Shown here: piece after piece, positions 34,582 through 46,007 of the stretch
Layout: each line of letters opens with the position of its first letter
Numbering within the stretch: position 1 is the first letter of the stretch
From: Dolomedes plantarius
Taxonomy: Eukaryota; Arthropoda; Arachnida; Araneae; Dolomedidae
Reading direction: 5' to 3'
Assembly: GCA_907164885.2 (NCBI GenBank)
Contig: OU015492.1
Location: 191,647,039 to 191,711,038 of the forward strand
Length of the DNA stretch: 64,000 nt
Program-made: the position numbers and the translations under genes
Notes under the pieces: generated by a model
The model's database searches: none
The model's input: only the letters and a program-made list of their open reading frames with translations
What the model was told of the DNA's origin: nothing

Positions 34582-36250
34582 CTATGAAAATTTGATATTA
34601 CTTAAATTCTGAAATCGTCTGTCTTTTAAATAAAACGAAAGAAGGAGGCAAATATTGGTATTAATACGACTCTCCTCATATAAGTAGTAACCGAATAAGT
34701 TTCGTCAACATTAGGCCATGGGTGATAAAAGGGAGACATTTTTAATTGAATTTCTTTGTTGATTTTGCATTAAATTTACAAAAGATGTGTTCATTGCTAG
34801 CTTTACTGCTGCCCTCTATTGGCTATAATAGGAATTATTTGCTTGTGGAAAATAAATTTTATTTAAAATAAATGCATTAATTCGGAAAATGCATTTACGC
34901 CAAGAGTGGAAAAAGTATTATATATTGTTTGTTTACCTCAAAGTGGGCGTGATGGAGCATTGAAATTAGCTTGAATTCTTTTTGACCTTCAAAATTGTTA
35001 AATGTGGTCTAGTTAATTATATTTATCAAATTATGGTAAAATATGGGAAAGAAAATGGCATTACGTGATAAATAATGTAAAACACTCTAAGAGAACTCTG
35101 TGTCTAGTAACATAAATAACGTTCTAAGCTTAAAATCCTAAAATATGAAGTAAAATATCACATGACCATATTTCCTCATTTATTTATGTTTCGGTTTCTG
35201 CTCCATCCCTGAAAAGATAAGATTTTTTTATAAAATATTTAATGGCATTGGCACAATCTCAGAATTTAGCGGGGATTACATAAAAATCAAAATAGGAAAG
35301 CATACAACTCGGATAATTTCATGAAGTAAATAACGCGTTAAAAATGAAAGTGGAAGTTACATTCTTAACAGTAAGAGAAAGAAAATGAAAAATATCTCGG
35401 TTCTCCAGGAACAATGTGTTCTATTTATTTGAGAGAGACCCTCCATATGAGTTTAAAATGTCTTCTGCCACTTTGAGCAGTAAAAAAGATCGAGTCGTTT
35501 ATTCAAATAATAAATCACAATTAATCTCTCCTCTTTGAGGATTTCTTTTAGTCGGAAACAAAGATTTGAGAAAGTTTATTATAAATTCACTAGCAGGCAC
35601 ATTTTTCTCAAAATGTGCATTCAAAAATATTTCTTAAGAATTCCTGTCATTAATATATTGCAGAAATAATCATGGAAGGAAAATAGCATTTTTTTTAGCG
35701 TTTGCAGTTGTATAGAATGCATAAATACATATTTTTTTTATTTGTATATGAAGAAATTTTTCAATTTCTTTGGCATGCAACTGTGCTTAAAATCATCATA
35801 CAATTTTGTTTTTCCTTTTCATGATATGTATACTCTGATTGCTATCCGCTGATTAATTATTGGGTCTCATGTTTGCGAATACATTTTTAAGAAATTTATT
35901 GCAAAAATTTTTAAGATACATAAAGTAGCAAACAGAAAAATGCCATATTTAACATTCTAGAATGATTGCTAGGGTATTTATACAAATCGATAGTATTTTG
36001 TAAATCACCTAAAGGAGCTCAATAAATCAAAAGTAGAATTATTATTCTAATGACAATTCTTCGGGTTGACAAATTTTTTCTAGAATTTTCCAGTGAAGAG
36101 CAGTGATAGATCTAGAAACTTACTAATTTGTGGAAAAAAATCTATCTAAGAAACGTAAAAAAAAATTCTAGAACTTTTTTCAAACTGATAGACATATGAA
36201 TGTTTTTTTCTCTGCAATCAATTAATCGATTATTTACATTGGCCTCACAC
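34582..36250. other. AT-rich spacer, nothing recognised
   Basis: About 1.67 kb without supported features. Confidence 0.5.
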
Positions 36251-36423
36251 TCAATGCATCGTTGAGCCACCTTCTGCTCTCAATACTACTGCGATTCTCA
36301 TTTGCATGGACTCTGCGAGATGTTGGAAGGTGTCTTGAAGATTCTGAGACCATATCTCATTACCCTGCACTGTCCAGTTTTCTAAGATTTGATTGTCTTG
36401 GATCCAGCTGCATGATACCCCTT

Positions 36424-36479
36424 TCGAAATCATCCCCCAAAAGCTCGCTTGAATTGAGAGCTTTGGGGGATGATTTCGA
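36424..36479. repeat. Near-perfect 22-bp hairpin inside Tc1 relic
   Basis: Left arm 36424-36446 and right arm 36458-36479 (TCGAAATCATCCCCCAAA...GCTC) are reverse complements except for one extra A, with an 11-nt spacer. It interrupts the Tc1 reading frame at the expected DLNPIE motif. Because the ancestral Tc1 sequence is predictable here, one arm can be recognised as newly made. Confidence 0.9.
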
Positions 36480-36596
36480 TCCTGGAGAGGAACATGGAGA
36501 ACACACTCTCAAACTCTTCAAACAATCTGGGGACAATGTGAGCTTTAAGGCAGGGAGCATTGTCCTGCTGGAAATATCCATCTCCAGCGGAGTATA

Positions 36597-37050
36597 TGTA
36601 AGGTATACACAAGATTCGATTCACAAGAATCGAACTTTTGAGTGAATGAATTAAAGAAGCTGCTTGAGATATGCTAATTTCGGCATACGCGCTTGGTATA
36701 AATACCATGCAGCTTGATTAAAGAGAAAAAGAGGTTGTTAAGGTTGATCGATAAGCGAGAGGGAGCTACGAGGTAAACAGCTCCAGGTGTTAACCGGCGC
36801 TAGCGCTTAGGGGACCCAAAGTTTTCGTGGCAGTACTGCTGGTTTGTGAGTATTTGCAATGTGTATTTCTATTGAATGTTAATATATATATTCCGTACAA
36901 GTAGTACGTATGTTTATTGCTGTAAAAGCAAATTCTATATGTGCAACGAATTCAATAAACATTGTTTCATGTATAAAATGTGTTTGTATGAAATTCATTT
37001 AGAGTTCCACTTCATATTATATACACCCAAGTCTGGGTAGAAGTGAGCTA
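36597..37050 (+). mobile_element. LTR-like repeat (probable solo LTR), copy 1
   Basis: About 454 bp, repeated at 42812-43274 in the same orientation with high identity. It starts TGTAAGGTATACA, carries a TATA-box-like GGTATAAATACC (near 36698) and a downstream AATAAACATTG polyadenylation-like signal (near 36956) followed by TG-rich sequence, the arrangement of a retrotransposon LTR. It is inserted within the Tc1 relic, whose pieces lie on both sides, so it is an isolated LTR or LTR-sized element. The 3' boundary is uncertain (similarity runs to GAGCTA), and no clean target duplication was found. Confidence 0.65.
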
Positions 37051-37500
37051 TTTTCTCTATATATACCACTAACATAACTGAATGTACAAGCCTAGCGGCA
37101 CTATTTAAATACCTTTCAGCATTCATACGTACTTCCTCACGAATTAGTGCTCATACAATTCCAGAACTATATCATCCCTAAGACTATAACTTTACCTCCT
37201 CCAGCTTAAAGTGTTTTGACAATGAACTTCGTATCCACGATTTCATGCTGTTTCTCCATATTCGTCCCCTGATATTTTCATAGTCTAGTTGAAAGCGTGA
37301 TTCATCGGACAACAGTTACCCTTTACCATTCATTTACTGTCCAATACTCGTGATCCTGTGGGAAATGAAGACGTTACATCATGTTAGCTGCAGACAGCAA
37401 AGGCTTGCAAATAGGCCTTCCCCTTCCATACCTGATACGGTGCGGCGAAAGTTTATAGTCAGTGTATATTCACGGTATTGGATTTTCTCGTGAAATATAT

Positions 37501-38628
37501 AATAAAGTCGGCATTAAATATATCTACCAGATTCCAGGGTGAACACAAGGTGGTGGTTTTTGATGGAGTTATTGTCCTGCCCGAAAAGTTGGTGCTGAAG
37601 TCAAAAGAAGAAAGAAAACATCGAAGTTTAATGTACTAGATATGTCAGAATCGTAGTTGTTAAGTATATTTTTTAAATTAAAACATCTAAAAAAACTTCT
37701 ACAATTTTATTTGCTTTCATTCAAATAAAGCGCACTACAAATTAAGTTTAATTCTTCAGCTTCAATTTTTGAACACATACAACAGTGCAAAAGGAGAGGT
37801 ACTCATAAAGAACAAACTATTACATATATTTTTTAAATTTTTATCTTAACAAACCATGTAAATTTAATATTTCACATTAAATTTCTGTTTAAGATGTTAT
37901 CAGACGCTTCTTTTCGTCTTTCTTTTTTTTTGCACGTTAATCCTAAGAGGCGTGCATAAAAGAAAAGAAAAGAATCAAACGTGAAACACGTGTACTCAAC
38001 ACAATCAACAGAGTGAACACTTTTTAACCCTATTTGTTTATTTATTTATTTTATGTTAGAACAGCAAAATCTGAATTTTTTTTTCTCAGCTCTAAATTCC
38101 CTCCTTCTTTAAGGTAAATGATTATGAATAATGTTAAGCCTCTTCACTTGACAACAAAAAAGTTATTATAAAAATACTGTTAATTTTTTTGGCTTTTTCT
38201 ACCATAGGACTTTTTTTGTGTTAGTGAATTCAACTCCTTAATGGAGTAAATCTAAAGTGAACCACTCTATAAAAAATTCTTTTTTACCAACAAAAAATGA
38301 AAAAAATGTAGTACTTATGTTTTCTTTTCACAGAATTCAACATTTCTTCTAAAAATCTATATTTTTTGACAGTAAAGTATGGTTCTTTAGTGTTTCAAAA
38401 GTGAGACACGGTTATCATAAAAGTCAATTGGAAGACAGGCTTTTTTTTTATAATGGCACTCATGAACCATAAGTGTTTTAATTCTTCCTGAATAACCGTG
38501 AATGTTTCTCTTTTTTGAAAGAATTCAGCTCAAGTTTTGTAAAATAATACAAATTGATTTTACAAAAGTATTTTCTCAAAACTAATATCTTATGGAAGAA
38601 TTATCCCCACAATCTCTCTCTCTCATTC

Positions 38629-38699
<71 letters not shown>

Positions 38700-39136
38700 G
38701 TGTGCATGCGTGCACGTGTGCAAGACAAATCAATCGAAGAAATCAATTGATAGTGATAACGGTTTCAAGCAAGATGTTCATAGGTAGTAAAATAATGGTT
38801 TACTTTCAGAACCATAAGCCAACCGTATGCTTTTTTAATATCTTCATGCGTTTTATCGACAAGATCTTGCTATTCATGCATATACTTTATATGATAAAAC
38901 TTTCAAATTTCTTCATTTCCTTTTTTTTAAGTCCTTTTCTTACGTGCAACACTTCCATTATCTACACATTTCCTTTTCAATGTTTTTCCCTTCAACACAG
39001 GATTTAGTTCGTGTAACGACCTATTTTTAAATTCCCCACTTGTTTCCTCTGTGAGCTATTTTGTATAACCTACTAACTTGCTAATATTGCAAACTTGCTC
39101 ACTTTCAAACTTGCTACAAACTTGCTAATTCTGAAA
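37501..39136. other. Spacer with (TA)n tract and short TTGCT repeats
   Basis: About 1.6 kb without genes. It holds a TC run (38614-38625), an interrupted TA microsatellite (38631-38697), and, just before the BEL element, four loosely spaced AACTTGCT units (39070-39128). Confidence 0.5.
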
Positions 39137-39341
39137 CGCCACCTATGTTTTGTTGGAAAAAAGGTCGTCGAGATGCTCTCCTCATCGCATGCTGAGTATC
39201 ATGTTCCTCGTAATTAAAAATTGTATTCATATCTATATATATCGTTAATTACCCTTTAATGGTGCTATGTTTTTCCTTTGCCTTACGATGTCAATTTGTT
39301 AAGTGGCTTCCTTATGGAAAGAGCGTTACGAGAATGTAACA
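39137..39341 (+). repeat. BEL/Pao 5' LTR
   Basis: About 205 bp, from CGCCACCTATGTTTTGTTGG to GAATGTAACA. It matches 42288-42500 through CCACCTATGTTTT, GGTGCTATGTTTTTC and AAGTGGCTT/AAATGGCTT blocks. TTTGGTGCATTC directly follows and is a candidate primer-binding site. Confidence 0.8.
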
Positions 39342-39342
39342 T

Positions 39343-40620
39343 TTGGTGCATTCAAAAAAGGGTAAGTGCACTAGACTTTCAAGTAACATTTTAAAATTAT
39401 GCGAAGAGGATTCTTATAATCATGGTATGTTGGTTATAATTGAAGAACAAACTATAGAACTTTGTATTGCACTAAATTATGGGCAGGATAATATTATTCA
39501 ACTTAACGATATGAAAATCAGCGAAGATAAATTTGGTAAAATCGCAACCAAAATCGATACTTTAAAACTAACGGTTTCCAACTTTTAAAAATCGACAAAA
39601 AGAAGTTATCACAGCTAGCATAACCGAGCTAGAAAATTCCTTTTTTAAATTCCTTAATTTCGAATTACCTTCTTTCAGTGGTAATTATGTAGCCTTTATG
39701 ACTTATTCAAAGCGAAAAAGCATAAGAATAAAAGTTTGAGCAATGCTCAAAAACTTCAATATCGGGAGCTGTCATTAAAAAAATGGTGCCGCAACGTTGT
39801 TGCTTTCTACATAAATCTTGGACTCGAGGTATCCCTTGCGTTGGCTTTCGGTGCTGAGGGTTCTCGGATCGAATCCCGGCGCGCCATTAAATACCTCCGT
39901 GTCTAGTCCAGATATGGGCACGTTAAATCCGTAGACTGGAAAATCCCTCTATGAGGTCAGAGAGGATGGTAGAGGGCACGATCCCCCCAGATGTCGCCCC
40001 TGGTAGTGCTTGGTCAAAATTGAGGTGGCAACTAGCTATGAGAAGGACTCCGATCCTTGTGGTTCTATTTAATTCGGAGCCGCACACTAGGGCTCGAAGC
40101 CTATATGGATCTGGTCGACAACTTCCAGCCAGGCGGGATTAGAAACAACAACAACAACAACATATAAGTCTCAGATGACAACTATGAAAGACCACGGGCT
40201 ATTCTGGCGAATCACTACGAAAATAAAATAGAAATAATATACGTTACGTTTGATAAATTATTTTCACAGCCGAAATTTAATCAAGAATCGACTAATGGTC
40301 TTCGGAAATTGTTAGGAACAACCAATGAATTGTCAGACATGTTATAAATTCCAAACCAACCTGTAAGATAAATTGATGCTGTTTTAGTTTATTTTTCACG
40401 CAAAAATCCTAATTATGAATCAATCCAGCAGTGAGCCCTGAATGAAACGAAACGGAAACTTCCTGTTCCTAACATATTTTTAGGACTTAACAGATCAGCG
40501 TGCGCGTGCACTCTCCTCTCTGAGTGTAAACAAGCCACTCATGGCTCCAGAAAGTAGTAAAGGGAAACAGATGTCAGACCGGAGATAAAGCAAAAAATTG
40601 GAAATCGAGTTCTTATATAG
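39343..40620 (+). pseudogene. BEL/Pao gag-region relic
   Basis: A first open stretch (39343-39588, 81 codons) is followed by a frame reading FLNFELPSFSGNYVAFM, which matches the conserved LPxLELPTFSGDY motif of BEL gag proteins. After the SINE insertion the frame reads NGLRKLLGTTNELSDML and NQPVR, which fits the gag segment with an RRLLDTT-like motif and LGQPV. Later parts (about 40380-40560) are too decayed to assign. At least three stops or frameshifts. No zinc knuckles recognised. The first 80 codons have little similarity I can name and are assigned by position. Confidence 0.7.
39821..40161 (+). mobile_element. tRNA-derived SINE-like element with (AAC)n tail
   Basis: About 340 bp, GC-richer than its surroundings. 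The head has an A-box-like TTGGCTTTCGGTGC (39841) and a good B box GGATCGAATCC (39866-39876) at tRNA-like spacing. The body is unrelated to tRNA, and the element ends in AACAACAACAAC. It interrupts the BEL gag relic. Imperfect flanking repeats ACATAAATCT (before) and ACATATAAGTCT (after) suggest a target-site duplication. The 63-codon frame in it is incidental. The family is not named here. Confidence 0.75.
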
Positions 40621-40629
40621 TTTCTAATG

Positions 40630-42270
40630 CATATTTTTATTATAAGGCTAATCGTTTTACATACAAGTGTGATAAACCTTATCGGTATCTTAACCTTTGT
40701 AATGATAGTTTTGCCAAGGCATATGGCAATTTCCTGGAAAGAATTTCAGCAACATCTAAAACATCTTGAAGATGCTTGTTCCTCAGCACTTTATATTCTT
40801 ATCAATTTGAGCTACATGGCTTTTGTGGTGCCTCTAAAACTGTCTTTGCAGCAATTGTCTATTTTCAAATCATTCCCGAAGACTGAAACACCAAAGTCAA
40901 TCTGTTAAAATCTAAATCTAAAGTAAATCATCATAAGATCCAATTGTTGCCTTTTTTAGAGTTATACGGTGCTATGCTACTTGAAAAATTGATGAAGGAC
41001 ATCAATGCAAGCTCTCATATAATTTTTGAGTGATACAAGATGTTGGACTCACTCAACGATTATATTGTCTTGCTTAACGTCACATTAAAGTTATTTGAAA
41101 ACATTCGTAGCGAATCGTGTTTTGAAAATCGTGTCCTTCCTTACTCTTCTGGCATCGTGTGAGAAGTGAAAGCAACGCTGAAAGCAACGCTGAGGCTGTT
41201 CTTGTACGAAGAATTTCTGACTAATAACCAATCGCACACAAGCTCTGGTGGAATGGATCCAATTTACTCATTTTGCAGAGCCAAATTCCTATTGATGAAC
41301 CACCTCGTGAAATTTTGAATGCAATAGTATCAAAAGAGAAATACAGTTTTCAAGCAGTAATGCAGTAACTAAATCTCAACTAGACAATTTTGATCGTTTT
41401 TATGGGTTTTCTTCTCTTACTAAGCTGAAACAAGTGATAGCTTATTGCTTTCGATTCATTTCCTACTGCGGATTACCACGAAATGAAAGAAATTTAAATT
41501 TCCTAACAAAAGAAAAGTTAAAATATGCGCTTCCCTTTTGCATAAAAATAGTTAAAGAAGAAGAATTTATAAAGGATCTATATTCATCACGAAATGCAAA
41601 AGTACTATCTTGTAAGAACAAACATCTACTCCTCAGTCAATTAATTGGTGAAGATTGTCTTCTCAAAGTGGAAGATTACTGCGTGCCAGAAAAATAGAAA
41701 TTCAGAAACATCCAATTCTACTGCTGGAAACAAAACCCTTCTCTTACAAATTTAATAATTTTTGAGTACCATATTGAAAAGTTACATGCAGGACCACAGC
41801 TGTTGCAAGATTGCATTCAGCAAGAATTTTGGATAATTTCTGTAAGAAATGCAAGTCATAGTATTTTAAAAGGTTTTATCTTTCGCAATCAAGCTCAAAC
41901 ATAATGGACGACTTACCTTCGGTTAGAGTAAATTCTTAGTGTCCATTCTGTACTGTAGAGTTGAATATGCTGGACCATTTCTTGTGCGCATGTTCAACAT
42001 ATCCAGGGCAAAATCATGAAAGACTTATTTAGTACCGTTCGTATGCTTCGCAACAAAGACAATTCCTTCATTATGAATTGTTAAGTCAACAATAGCGTTT
42101 ACTGCACCCTTGAAATAATTCATATCGTGACGTGGAGAGTGTGCTGCTATGTACAGCGACTCTGTGTGGTAAAAATTGTCGGTGAAAACTACGGAAAGGA
42201 ATGTTAAACGAACTGTATTGAAATCCGGTACAAGCCTGTATTGAAATCTTAGAGATTTCAAGGTGAGCGG
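40630..42270 (+). pseudogene. BEL/Pao pol relic: RT tail, RNase H, integrase
   Basis: Collinear pieces in several frames. About 40720-40780: WKEFQQHLKHLED, the region just before RNase H. 40805-41030: FELHGFCGASKTVFAAIVY, VNLLKSKSKVNHHKIQ, LPFLELYGAMLLEKL, the RNase H start with two stops. About 41040-41130: WTHSTIILSC and LKTFVANRV (RNase H). About 41240-41310: HKLWWNGSNLL and IPIDEPPREIL. 41400-41690: AYCFRFISYC up to GEDCLLKV (integrase zinc-binding approach). 41730-42270: LHAGPQLLQDCIQQEFWI, VEYAGPFLV, FVCFATKTIPSL and YSD, the integrase core with two of its acidic sites. The polymerase YxDD motif is deleted. The integrase C-terminus is missing before the 3' LTR. Confidence 0.88.
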
Positions 42271-42287
42271 CATGTTTGATTTTACAA

Positions 42288-42500
42288 TGCCACCTATGTT
42301 TTATTGGAAGGTCGCCGAGTTGCTGTCCTCATCTTCTGTTATGTATCGTGTTGCTTGTAATTAAAATTCGTAATCATATTGCATTTGTTGATATTTATCG
42401 TTAATTTCTCTTGATTGGTGCTATGTTTTTCATTTACCTCACGATTTTTATATGTAAAATGGCTTTTTATGGTGAAAACGCTACGCGAATTAAGCAGCCA
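42288..42500 (+). repeat. BEL/Pao 3' LTR
   Basis: About 213 bp beginning TGCCACCTATGTTTTATTGG, matching the 5' LTR (39137-39341) with many substitutions and small indels. The TG start is kept here and mutated to CG in the 5' copy. The right boundary is approximate. Confidence 0.75.
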
Positions 42501-42811
42501 ATTTTTACTGCATACCCTTTCGGCACAAAAATTATCTCTTCGAGTATTACCCGCATTCCAAATTTATTTTAAGTTGAAGAAATATGCGCTTTGTTGAGCG
42601 ACTGGGCTAAAATTCGCCCCGCAACTCAAGTTTAACAGACAACTAAATTTTAACAGAACACATCTCAATTGGATCCAACATCCGTTAGATCATCTTCATA
42701 TTGACCCTATCAGTCTACAAGAATTTTCTGGGTAGTTTAAATTTGAGAGGAGAATATTTTCACTGCTTAAAGGATCATTTGAGACTGTAGTGGTGTAAGA
42801 GGTTTAAAGGG
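42501..42811. other. Spacer between BEL element and LTR-like repeat
   Basis: About 310 bp, no recognised feature. Confidence 0.5.
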
Positions 42812-43274
42812 TGTAAGGTATACATAAGATTCGATTCACAAGAATCGAACTTTTGAGTGAATGAATTAAAGAAGCTGCTTGAGATATGCTAATTTCGGCA
42901 TACGCGCTTGGTATAAATACCAAGCAGCTTGATTAAGTAAAAATGGTTGTTAAAGTTGATAGATAAGCGAAGGGAGCTACGAGGTAAGCAGCTCCAGGTG
43001 TTAACCGGCGCTTGTGCTTAGCAGGCCCAAAGTTTACGTGGCAGAACTGCTGGTTTGACTCTCTGCTGATTTGTGAGTATGGCAAAGTGTATTTTTATTG
43101 AATGTTAATATATATTCCGTACAAGTCGTACGTATGCGTATTGCTGTAAAAGCAAATTCTATATGTGCAACGACTTCAATAAACATTGTTTCATGTATAA
43201 ACTGTGTTTGTATCAAATTCATTTAGAGTGCCACTTCAAATTATATACACCCAAGTCTAGGTAGAAGTGAGCTA
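42812..43274 (+). mobile_element. LTR-like repeat (probable solo LTR), copy 2
   Basis: About 463 bp, second copy of 36597-37050. It differs mainly by small indels, including an extra segment with GACTCTCTGCTGAT near 43056. The TATA-box-like element lies within a hairpin, GCTTGGTATAAATACCAAGC (eight-base arms, TAAA loop), which is intact in this copy and has one mismatch in copy 1. An AATAAACATTG signal follows. Copy 1 sits in a Tc1 relic, so the pair does not bound one element even though the orientation is the same. Confidence 0.65.
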
Positions 43275-45419
43275 AAACTCTATAATGGCTTAGTAGGAGC
43301 TTCACCTTATTTTTAGCATGTTGTGTTGTGAGAAAGAGTATTCATTTGTCAAAAAACCTTAATTTTTTAATTTTATTTCATATACTACTCCTTACCTCTT
43401 TTAATCAGTATATTTCTTTTTTTAGTTAATATATCTCCCCTTAAAAATTGTAAATTGGAACGCATGTTAACTCCGTTTCTCTCAGTGGCGTGAATATTAA
43501 TCCTTTCGTGCCTTTGGGTCAGCCCATTTTCCTGTAATGCAAGGAAAAGAAGCTTATTTTGGGCATTTGTCGTGAGTAATTTGGTCGCAAATGTACGTGG
43601 ATTTCTGAGATCAGTCGCATGTCGGATTGTGGGACGTGTAAAGAAAAAAACTTAAATTTAAAAGAGGACGGATAAAGGAATTTTTATAGTGAACTCTTGA
43701 CTATACTTTACGGCCACTACGACTACACTGAAGAGGGAAAGAGAGTTTGATTGATTGATTTCTAATCGCTTGCTGTCTACAGTTCATATACATATCAATT
43801 TACTTTTTAACAGGGACATGAGGGGATTTTTCACATAAAGAAAAAGTACATTATTCTGTTTGTTTTTCTATAGTCATATTACAAATTATCCCAGTTTTGC
43901 CGAAACATATTGTAGAAACTCATAAACTTCTGTGATAGAAATAGGAGAAATAGATGCCATTTTCAAATCCTCTTCTCAATTTTCTACGATTCATTGGTCA
44001 TTTATTTCGGCCAATGTAATTAATTTCACAGTCGGAACATTTGAACTGTGGCCGACACGGGGAAAACTTTACGATATTCATAAATTTTGATATTTCTGAG
44101 AGTTATAGGCAAAGTGGATGCTTAAAAAACAAAGATTTTATAACTGTTCCATTTTGTAACAATTTTTTTAACTGTAAGCAGGCACTTCTGGAGAAATTGA
44201 GTTAGAGACAAAAAAAAAAATTCTGTAGACCATATCTTTAGAACAAAATCTTTTTCTTGTATGTGTTAATGTACATGGGAAAAGGCTCTAATTAATTGAT
44301 TATATTACATTCTATTCATATGCTAATTCGTTTTTATGACCAGTTTCAAAGTAGATATTACCCAGGAGAATGAAACAAAAATCATGATATCTCGAATGTA
44401 AGGGAGTGAATTTCATTTCAGTGATGATGTTTTTTAGTGTTTTTCATGTTAAGTTATGTGACGAATGCTTATTTAGAAAGAGTTGCCATCATTCTGAAAG
44501 AAAGGAAGAGTGTATTTATGTGGCATTCAGTGGCTATATTTTCTGCCTCTTTTAAGTCCTTAACTTAAAAGTTTAAGACGATTAAAAGTACCTGATTTAT
44601 AGAAAGCATCTTGGTATGTGAAAGTCTATTCTATAATTAGACTGTTGTTGCATACCTGAATTCTAACGAAAGGAAGTTTAATGTACAACTTAAGACAGAA
44701 GTAGTTTAAAATGGGAGAATGAAATGTGGAGCGAAACTTTAAGAATTGATTGCCTCAGATACAAAGGAGTACATATTCATTTTCACATTTTATGCAGATG
44801 CTGAATTCTTACGACTAAGAAATTTTGGCATTTGTTTACCAAACGGCTCGAGACTTTCGTTTCCATGCTGTCGTAATTACAACTTGCCCAAGTATAGAAT
44901 CCGCGGTTTACTAATACGTTGTTATCCAACGATACTATTCCCCGACGAAGCGAAGAAATGACCTATTCAGAACATTCATCACTAAAATGCAACAACGTTC
45001 ATTGTTCCTAGCTTGGGAGCATATTCGTATTCTTACCATATGGGAGACATGACTCTGCGTGCAAAGTTATTGTCGGTCTGTCCCCATGCCTTAGTTCCTT
45101 CTTTTTGCCCTAATAACATATCGAATAATAATTCTCTTCGAATCCAGATATTCAAATACTATTCTGCATTTTTTATGTCTCCTTGTACTAAGCTGTCACT
45201 ACTTACATAAAACTTCTGTGGTAAATTTATTTGTCAAGAGCCTTAAAATCTACTTTGGAAAGTGTAAGTGGCAGATGTTTTTAGCCGCAGAACGAGGATC
45301 TTTAAAATCTTTATCATAAATTAAATAACCATTTGAATTTTTAGCATTTCGTGATCTATCTTAATAATTTTTTAGTTACTAAAGGCTCTGTGAACTATTT
45401 ACTTTTTGGTCCTATAACA
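43275..45419. other. Spacer, nothing recognised
   Basis: About 2.1 kb. Plus-strand frames around 44746-44961 and 45013-45210 show no family signal. No transposon termini recognised. Confidence 0.45.
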
Positions 45420-46007
45420 GTCGCTCTCAGGGCCCGACTTTGACACAATGGGGCCCTGGGCAAAGCAGACTTTGGGGGCCCCCTTCAAGGACAGATCCAG
45501 AGGGGGGCATCTCCCCCCTCCTCTGGACCAGATTTCCACATGAACATGTGGGACACTCACCCAGGCCTCCCTTAAATGGGGACCAGAAATTCAAAAAAAA
45601 TTTCGACCGACAAGTCAAAAATTTGAAGAAAATAATGAATATTAATAAGAAGTGTTAATTAATTAATTTACTTTTTAATGTTAATAAATAAATTCATGAA
45701 ATTTTCTTTTGAAATTCAAAATAAATCACAGTCTGGAGTTATTTCAACTTCCCCCCACCCACCCACCCAACAAAAAAATTAAACCAGAAACGCTTGTGGA
45801 CGTAAGCATGCTTTCATTATAGTGGGTGCAATGTGCTCCACCCAGGATTTTTTTATGTATCCGCCACTGCACCCTTTACTATATTAACCAAAAAACAAAT
45901 TCTCAAAACTATGTACAACTTTATACTAAATTAGGGGGCCCCATAATTTTGGGGGCCCTGGGCAAGTGCCCCACTTGCCCATGCGGAAATCTGGGCCTGG
46001 TCGCTCT
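45420..46007. mobile_element. hAT-type MITE (CAGGGCC ends), perfect 8-bp TSD
   Basis: A 572-bp element (45428-45999) flanked by perfect direct repeats GTCGCTCT. Left end CAGGGCCCGACTTTG, right end complement of CAGGCCCAGATTTCC. Subterminal GGGGCCCTGGGCAA stretches occur at both ends in inverted orientation. The G/C-rich termini contrast with the AT-rich core. Non-coding: the 60-70-codon frames at the ends arise from the GC-rich termini. It shares its end type with 61444-62079 and 62943-63645. Confidence 0.92.

Larger units (their letters stand above)
36251..37500 (-). pseudogene. Old Tc1-like transposase relic, split by an LTR-like insertion
   Basis: Minus-strand relic in two parts. The upstream part (about 37500-37100) shows the first catalytic Asp in LLSDESRFQLDY followed by RGRIWR, with stops and frameshifts, and later MNAERYLN. 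After an insertion (36597-37050) the second part resumes at about 36596: GDGYFQQDNAPCLKAHIV (second Asp), FEEFESVFSMF, then a disrupted DLNPIE region, ERGIMQLDPRQSNLR in another frame, and the C-terminus LQDTFQHLAESMQMRIAVVL to a stop at 36251. The N-terminal helix-turn-helix was not recognised. A near-perfect hairpin (36424-36479) sits where the third catalytic Glu should be. Much more decayed than the other two Tc1-type elements. Confidence 0.85.
39137..42500 (+). mobile_element. Degraded BEL/Pao LTR retrotransposon with nested SINE
   Basis: A 3.36-kb relic bounded by similar terminal segments 39137-39341 and 42288-42500 (LTRs). Internal remains are collinear with BEL/Pao: gag, then the end of the reverse transcriptase region, RNase H and integrase. 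Protease and most of the reverse transcriptase are missing, and many stops and frameshifts are present. A SINE-like element (39821-40161) is inserted in gag. Intact BEL elements are typically nearly twice this size. The two LTRs have diverged strongly, so insertion is ancient. Confidence 0.88.

Noticed and set aside
36262..36645. 127-codon plus-strand frame
   Set aside because: Shadow of the minus-strand Tc1 relic and its hairpin.
39951..40142. 63-codon plus-strand frame rich in Arg and Pro
   Set aside because: It lies within the SINE-like element; the body of such elements is non-coding.
36597..43274. A single 6.7-kb LTR retrotransposon bounded by the two LTR-like repeats
   Set aside because: Tc1 relic pieces lie on both sides of the left repeat, and the BEL gag-pol has its own shorter LTR pair, so the two repeats are independent insertions.
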